Of a stretch of DNA of 64,000 bases, positions 60,886 to 64,000 are shown piece by piece; position 1 is the stretch's first letter, and every line of letters starts with the position of its first letter. Under the pieces are notes generated by a model. It made no database searches. It was not told where the DNA came from and was given only the letters and a program-made list of their open reading frames with translations. Source of the stretch: Dolomedes plantarius (Eukaryota > Arthropoda > Arachnida > Araneae > Dolomedidae). A program made the position numbers and the translations under genes. The stretch is from the NCBI GenBank assembly GCA_907164885.2, contig OU015493.1, positions 51,226,496 to 51,290,495 of the forward strand, written 5' to 3'.

Positions 60886-62104
60886 CACTCAAGAGCCAAA
60901 ACATTATGACCACCCATACATTTTGCAATGAATTCGCCTGGATGACGTGGAAGGCACGTGATCAGGTGGAAGTGGTATTTAACTGCTGCTGGAGAGTCTG
61001 AAGAATCATTCTTTCACTTACTTCTGTGTGTGATGGGAAAGGCTGCGGATCTAAGCCACTTTGATAGAGGGCAGATAGTAATGCCTCGAAGGCACGGAAC
61101 AAGTATTTCCAAAACTGCGCGACTCGTGGGTTGTTCGCGACCTACAGTTGTTAGTACTTATGCAAAGTGGATGAATGACGGTGAAACCAGCAGCAGACGA
61201 CATGGTGTTGGACGTCCACACGCTATCAAAGAAAAAGGTCGTCGGAGACTGTCTCGCATGGTGAAGCAAAACCGGAGCCAGACAGTGGCTCAGCTGATAG
61301 CCCAATACAATGCAGGGCCAAGTAGAATAGTATCGCAGCACACTGTTCAGCGGACACTGTAGGATATGGGGCTACGCAGCAAACATCCCACTCGTGTGCC
61401 TTTGCTGACCAAGCGTCATCGCCAACTGCGCCTGCGCTGGGCCCGGGAACATCGCGACTGGTCCATGGATCAGTGGGAGAGAGTTGCCTGGTCAGATGAA
61501 TCACGGTTTGTCATTCATCACGCCGATGGCCGTGTCAGGATACGCCGTCTTCTAGGCGAACTGTTGCTCCCTCAATGTACAGTAGGTCATACACAGGCCG
61601 GTGGTGGCGGTATTATGCTTTGGGGGACGTTCTCTTGGGCGTCTCTGGGACCCGTGGTTGTGGTAGAGCAGACCATGAATGCTACAGGGTATCTGAACAT
61701 CATTGCGGACCAGTTGCACCCTTACATGGCCTCTGTTTTTCCAGCTGGAAATGGAATGTTCCAACAGAACAACGCCCCGTGTCACAAGGCTAAAATTGTG
61801 TTGGAGTGGTTCCAGGAACATGATGCTGAATTCCATTTAATGTCCTGGCCGCCTAACTCACCGGATCTCAATCCGATAGAACACATTTGGGATGTCATGG
61901 GACGGCAGCTCAGAGTTCAAAGACCACCAATTCGCAATATCTCGGATTTGCGTGACCGTTGCTTAAACATCTGGTACAATCTGTCTCCGGCCGTCTACCA
62001 AGGACTTGTGGCATCCATGCCAAGGTGGGTTGAAGCTGTGTTGCGCGCCAAAGGTGGGCCAACTCGTTATTGACAGGTAGTCATAATGTTTTGGCTCTTG
62101 AGTG
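60886..62104 (+). mobile_element. Tc1-like element, 1219 bp
   Basis: Terminal inverted repeats are identical for 25 bp (CACTCAAGAGCCAAAACATT, then ATGAC) and nearly so for a few more. They are flanked by TA (60884-60885 and 62105-62106). The high identity of the ends suggests recent activity. The right flank is shared with the next element almost without spacing. Confidence 0.95.
61033..62073 (+). pseudogene. Tc1-like transposase with stop codon and Asp-to-Asn change
   Basis: One frame of 347 codons from the ATG of [14 protein letters not shown] to a TGA after GGPTRY. Helix-turn-helix DNA-binding domain in about residues 10-110. Asp155 of the first catalytic motif is present (AWSDESRF) and Glu283 is present (LNPIEHIW). 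The second acid is Asn246 (FQQNNAPCH, codon AAC at 61768-61770) where the family has Asp. There are 36 residues between this position and Glu283, as in the DD36E type of Tc1 relatives. A TAG interrupts codon 110 (61360-61362). Either change would abolish activity. No frameshift, so inactivation is recent. Confidence 0.95.
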
Positions 62105-62108
62105 TATA

Positions 62109-63661
62109 TACTGCTCAAAACAATTAGGGGAGCACATGGTTTTAACGAAATTACGCAAATACTTACACCAATAAGTAACATAAAATAAATCATCAATAAT
62201 TTAAAGCCTAGCAGGAAACAGAAGAAGAAAACTCCATTTGCAAATCAAAGTTCATTACGTCAAAAACCAGAAAAAGAACATAAGGGCGGAAATCGGGATG
62301 TTGCAGAAACGTCTGTTTCACTGCCTTAACTGTGAAATTCGATTGCTCAGTTATTCTTTTTGAGAAAAGGTGACTTGAAAATGTCTCAACAACGTGATTT
62401 ACCGGAATCCGTGGCATGGCGTATTATAGGCAGACTTGAATCCGGGCAAACACAACGTAGTGTCGCGGACGCTGTTGGAGTCACCAGAAGTGTCGTTGCA
62501 AGGGTGTGGAATCGATTCCAAGAAACAGGGAATGTTAGACGTCGACCAGGGCAAGGTCGGCCACGCTCCACTACAGCAACTGATGACCGGTATATACTGT
62601 TAACAGCTCGTCGAAACAGAACAGACAATGCTACTCAGCTGCAAAGACAGTTGCTCTTGGCAACAGGACGAAGGGTGTCCAGCCAAACAGTACGTAATAG
62701 GCTTCATCAGGGAGGTCTCTATGCACGTAGGCGAATGGTCTGCATTCCGTTGACCTCACGCCACCGTGCGGCCCGAAGAAGATGGGCTGCTGAACATCGA
62801 GATTGGGAGCAACATGACTGAAGCCAAGTGCTGTTTACAGACGAGTCCCGATTCAGTCTGGAGTGTGACACCCGACGTGTTTTGGTATGGAGGGAAAGGG
62901 GCACTCGAAATAACCCCACATTCGTAGGTGAAAGGTCACGAGAGAGATGAGCTGGTTTTATGGTATGGGGTGGAATCAGCATAGGTGGACGTACGGACCT
63001 GCATTTCATTCGGAATGGTACTTTGACGGCCCAAAGGTATGCAGACGAGATACTGAGACCTCATGTCATACCTTACGCTGCAGCCATTGGAGATTCCTTT
63101 GTTTTCCAGCATGATAATGCCACACCGCATACAGCTCGTCTTGTGGAGAACATGCTTGAAGCTGAAACAATACAGCGTATGGAATGGCCAACGTGCTCTC
63201 CTGACCTGAATCCAATCGAGCATGTTTGGGACATGCTCGGACGACGCATTTCTGCGAGACCAAGGCCTCCTTTTACTCTCCGAGACTTGGAGACTGCAAT
63301 TCTTGAGGAGTGGAACAATATTCCCCAAAGTCTTATCGATAACATCATCGCATCCATGGAATATAGGTGTGCAGCAGTCTTAGCTGTTCGAGAAGACCAC
63401 ACGCCATATTAAAAATCTTGCATCATTTCTAAACAATACTTTTTTTTATCGTTTACATGTAACCAAATTGTTGCCCTAAATTATCTTTTCATGTTTTTTC
63501 CATATTTTCAAAGATTTAAAGCTTAATTACAAATTTTTTTACGTCTTTTTTTCTGTATTGCGCATTGATACGCGTGTACTATCCATTTTATGCCAATACG
63601 TGGCTGTCTCGCACGGATTTCTTAACTTCTTTGCTTGCTCCCCTAATTTTTTTGAGCAGTG
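62109..63661 (+). mobile_element. Tc1 element, 1553 bp, adjoining the previous one
   Basis: Inverted repeats of about 26 bp: TACTGCTCAAAACAATTAGG on the left and, reversed, CACTGCTCAAAAAAATTAGG on the right. Both continue GGAGCA. TA flanks both ends (62107-62108 and 63662-63663). It starts only four bases after the preceding Tc1 element ends. Confidence 0.95.
62381..63412 (+). pseudogene. Tc1-family transposase (DD34E), two in-frame TGA codons
   Basis: One frame of 344 codons from ATG (MSQQRDLPESVAWRIIGRLE) to TAA after DHTPY. Helix-turn-helix region in about residues 5-115, with a GRPR motif at about 59-62 (AT-hook-like). Catalytic acids are all present: Asp154 (LFTDESRF), Asp245 (FQHDNATPH), Glu280 (LNPIEHVW), spacing 34. 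It is broken by TGA at codon 147 (62819-62821), where relatives have Trp or a similar residue, and TGA at codon 190 (62948-62950). No frameshifts. Expected to be a nuclear transposase before inactivation. Confidence 0.95.
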
Positions 63662-63663
63662 TA

Positions 63664-63695
<32 letters not shown>
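63662..63695. repeat. (TA)n microsatellite
   Basis: About 34 bp of TA/TATG between a Tc1 right end and a pogo-type left end. Confidence 0.95.
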
Positions 63696-64000
63696 CAGTG
63701 GTACCTCGACTTACGAGTTTTTCGAGATACGAGCATTCTCTCGGTAGATTTTTTGCTTCGAGTTACGAGATAAAATTCTGGTTACGAGCAAGTTTCAGAT
63801 ACCCCACCGCTACTTTGAACAGCGAATGCCATGTTACGTGCTCACCAAATGAGAACACAAGAAGCATATAATATTTACAACCTTTATGTACAATTATTAT
63901 ACAATTGTATAATATTATTCTGAGACTACTATCCAGTCTTAAACCGAGAGATTGGATTCTGAGAAAACGTTCTTCGAATTCTCAGAAAGAATAACATGGA
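63696..64000. mobile_element. pogo/Tigger-type element, left end, runs off the window
   Basis: CAGTGGTACCTCGACTTACG followed by AGTTTTTCGAGATACGAGC is a characteristic pogo/Tigger terminus, next to TA at 63694-63695. Repeated ACGAG motifs (TTACGAG, ATACGAG) follow. The element continues past 64000, so whether it holds a transposase cannot be judged. Confidence 0.8.

Overview
This is AT-rich, non-coding eukaryotic DNA of animal type. It has long TA microsatellites, Tc1/mariner, piggyBac, pogo and hAT DNA transposons, non-autonomous Helitrons ending in CTAG, tRNA-derived SINEs with CAA tails, and remnants of non-LTR retrotransposons. The mix fits an arthropod. An arachnid such as a spider is my best guess, made by resemblance only; nothing here proves the species. 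No complete host protein-coding gene could be recognised in 64 kb, so the window may be intergenic or lie in a very large intron.

Layout. 0-13 kb: mostly featureless AT-rich DNA with a decayed mariner piece (about 1.0 kb), TA-inserted MITEs (4.5, 6.3 and 7.8 kb), a small GC-richer island (6.0 kb), a SINE (9.7 kb) and a TTAA-flanked piggyBac-like element (10.2-11.2 kb). 13-20 kb: a mariner-derived MITE, a full-length non-autonomous Helitron (15.9-16.7 kb), a 260 bp dispersed repeat and a TIR element (17.4-18.1 kb). 20-30 kb: a MITE embedded in a long TA array (22.7-23.6 kb), an unexplained GC-rich open frame (23.6-23.9 kb), a pogo-type MITE, a truncated piggyBac transposase (25.3-26.2 kb, minus strand), a second Helitron family (26.8-27.3 kb), a non-LTR RNase H remnant, another pogo-type MITE and a mariner remnant with an internal inversion. 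30-43 kb: SINEs, a degenerate Tc1 copy between TA arrays, a 63 bp minisatellite bracketed by direct repeats, and a minus-strand Helitron. 43-46 kb: a promoter-like island (two NRF1-type palindromes, CCAAT box, splice donor, CRE), a SINE, and a well-preserved Tc1 copy with two nonsense codons. 46-60 kb: two hAT-type MITEs, a 166 bp tandem array, a miRNA-like hairpin, another Helitron, another non-LTR remnant and a 65 bp tandem repeat. 60-64 kb: two Tc1 elements lying end to end in TA-rich DNA, then the left end of a pogo/Tigger element that leaves the window.

How the parts relate. Most DNA transposons here use TA as target, and many sit inside or beside TA microsatellites, so the arrays and the transposons appear to have shaped each other. 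All transposase genes seen are broken: premature stops, frameshifts, truncation, or loss of a catalytic residue. The best-preserved ones, at 44.5, 61.0 and 62.4 kb, look recent. The only strong hint of a host gene is the promoter and first-exon-like island at 43.5-43.8 kb. I did not find a convincing new biological system. The most interesting leads are that island, the 54.2 kb hairpin, the UCA-anticodon tRNA-Trp-like sequence at 45.9 kb, the tandem arrays, and the interplay of transposons with TA arrays.
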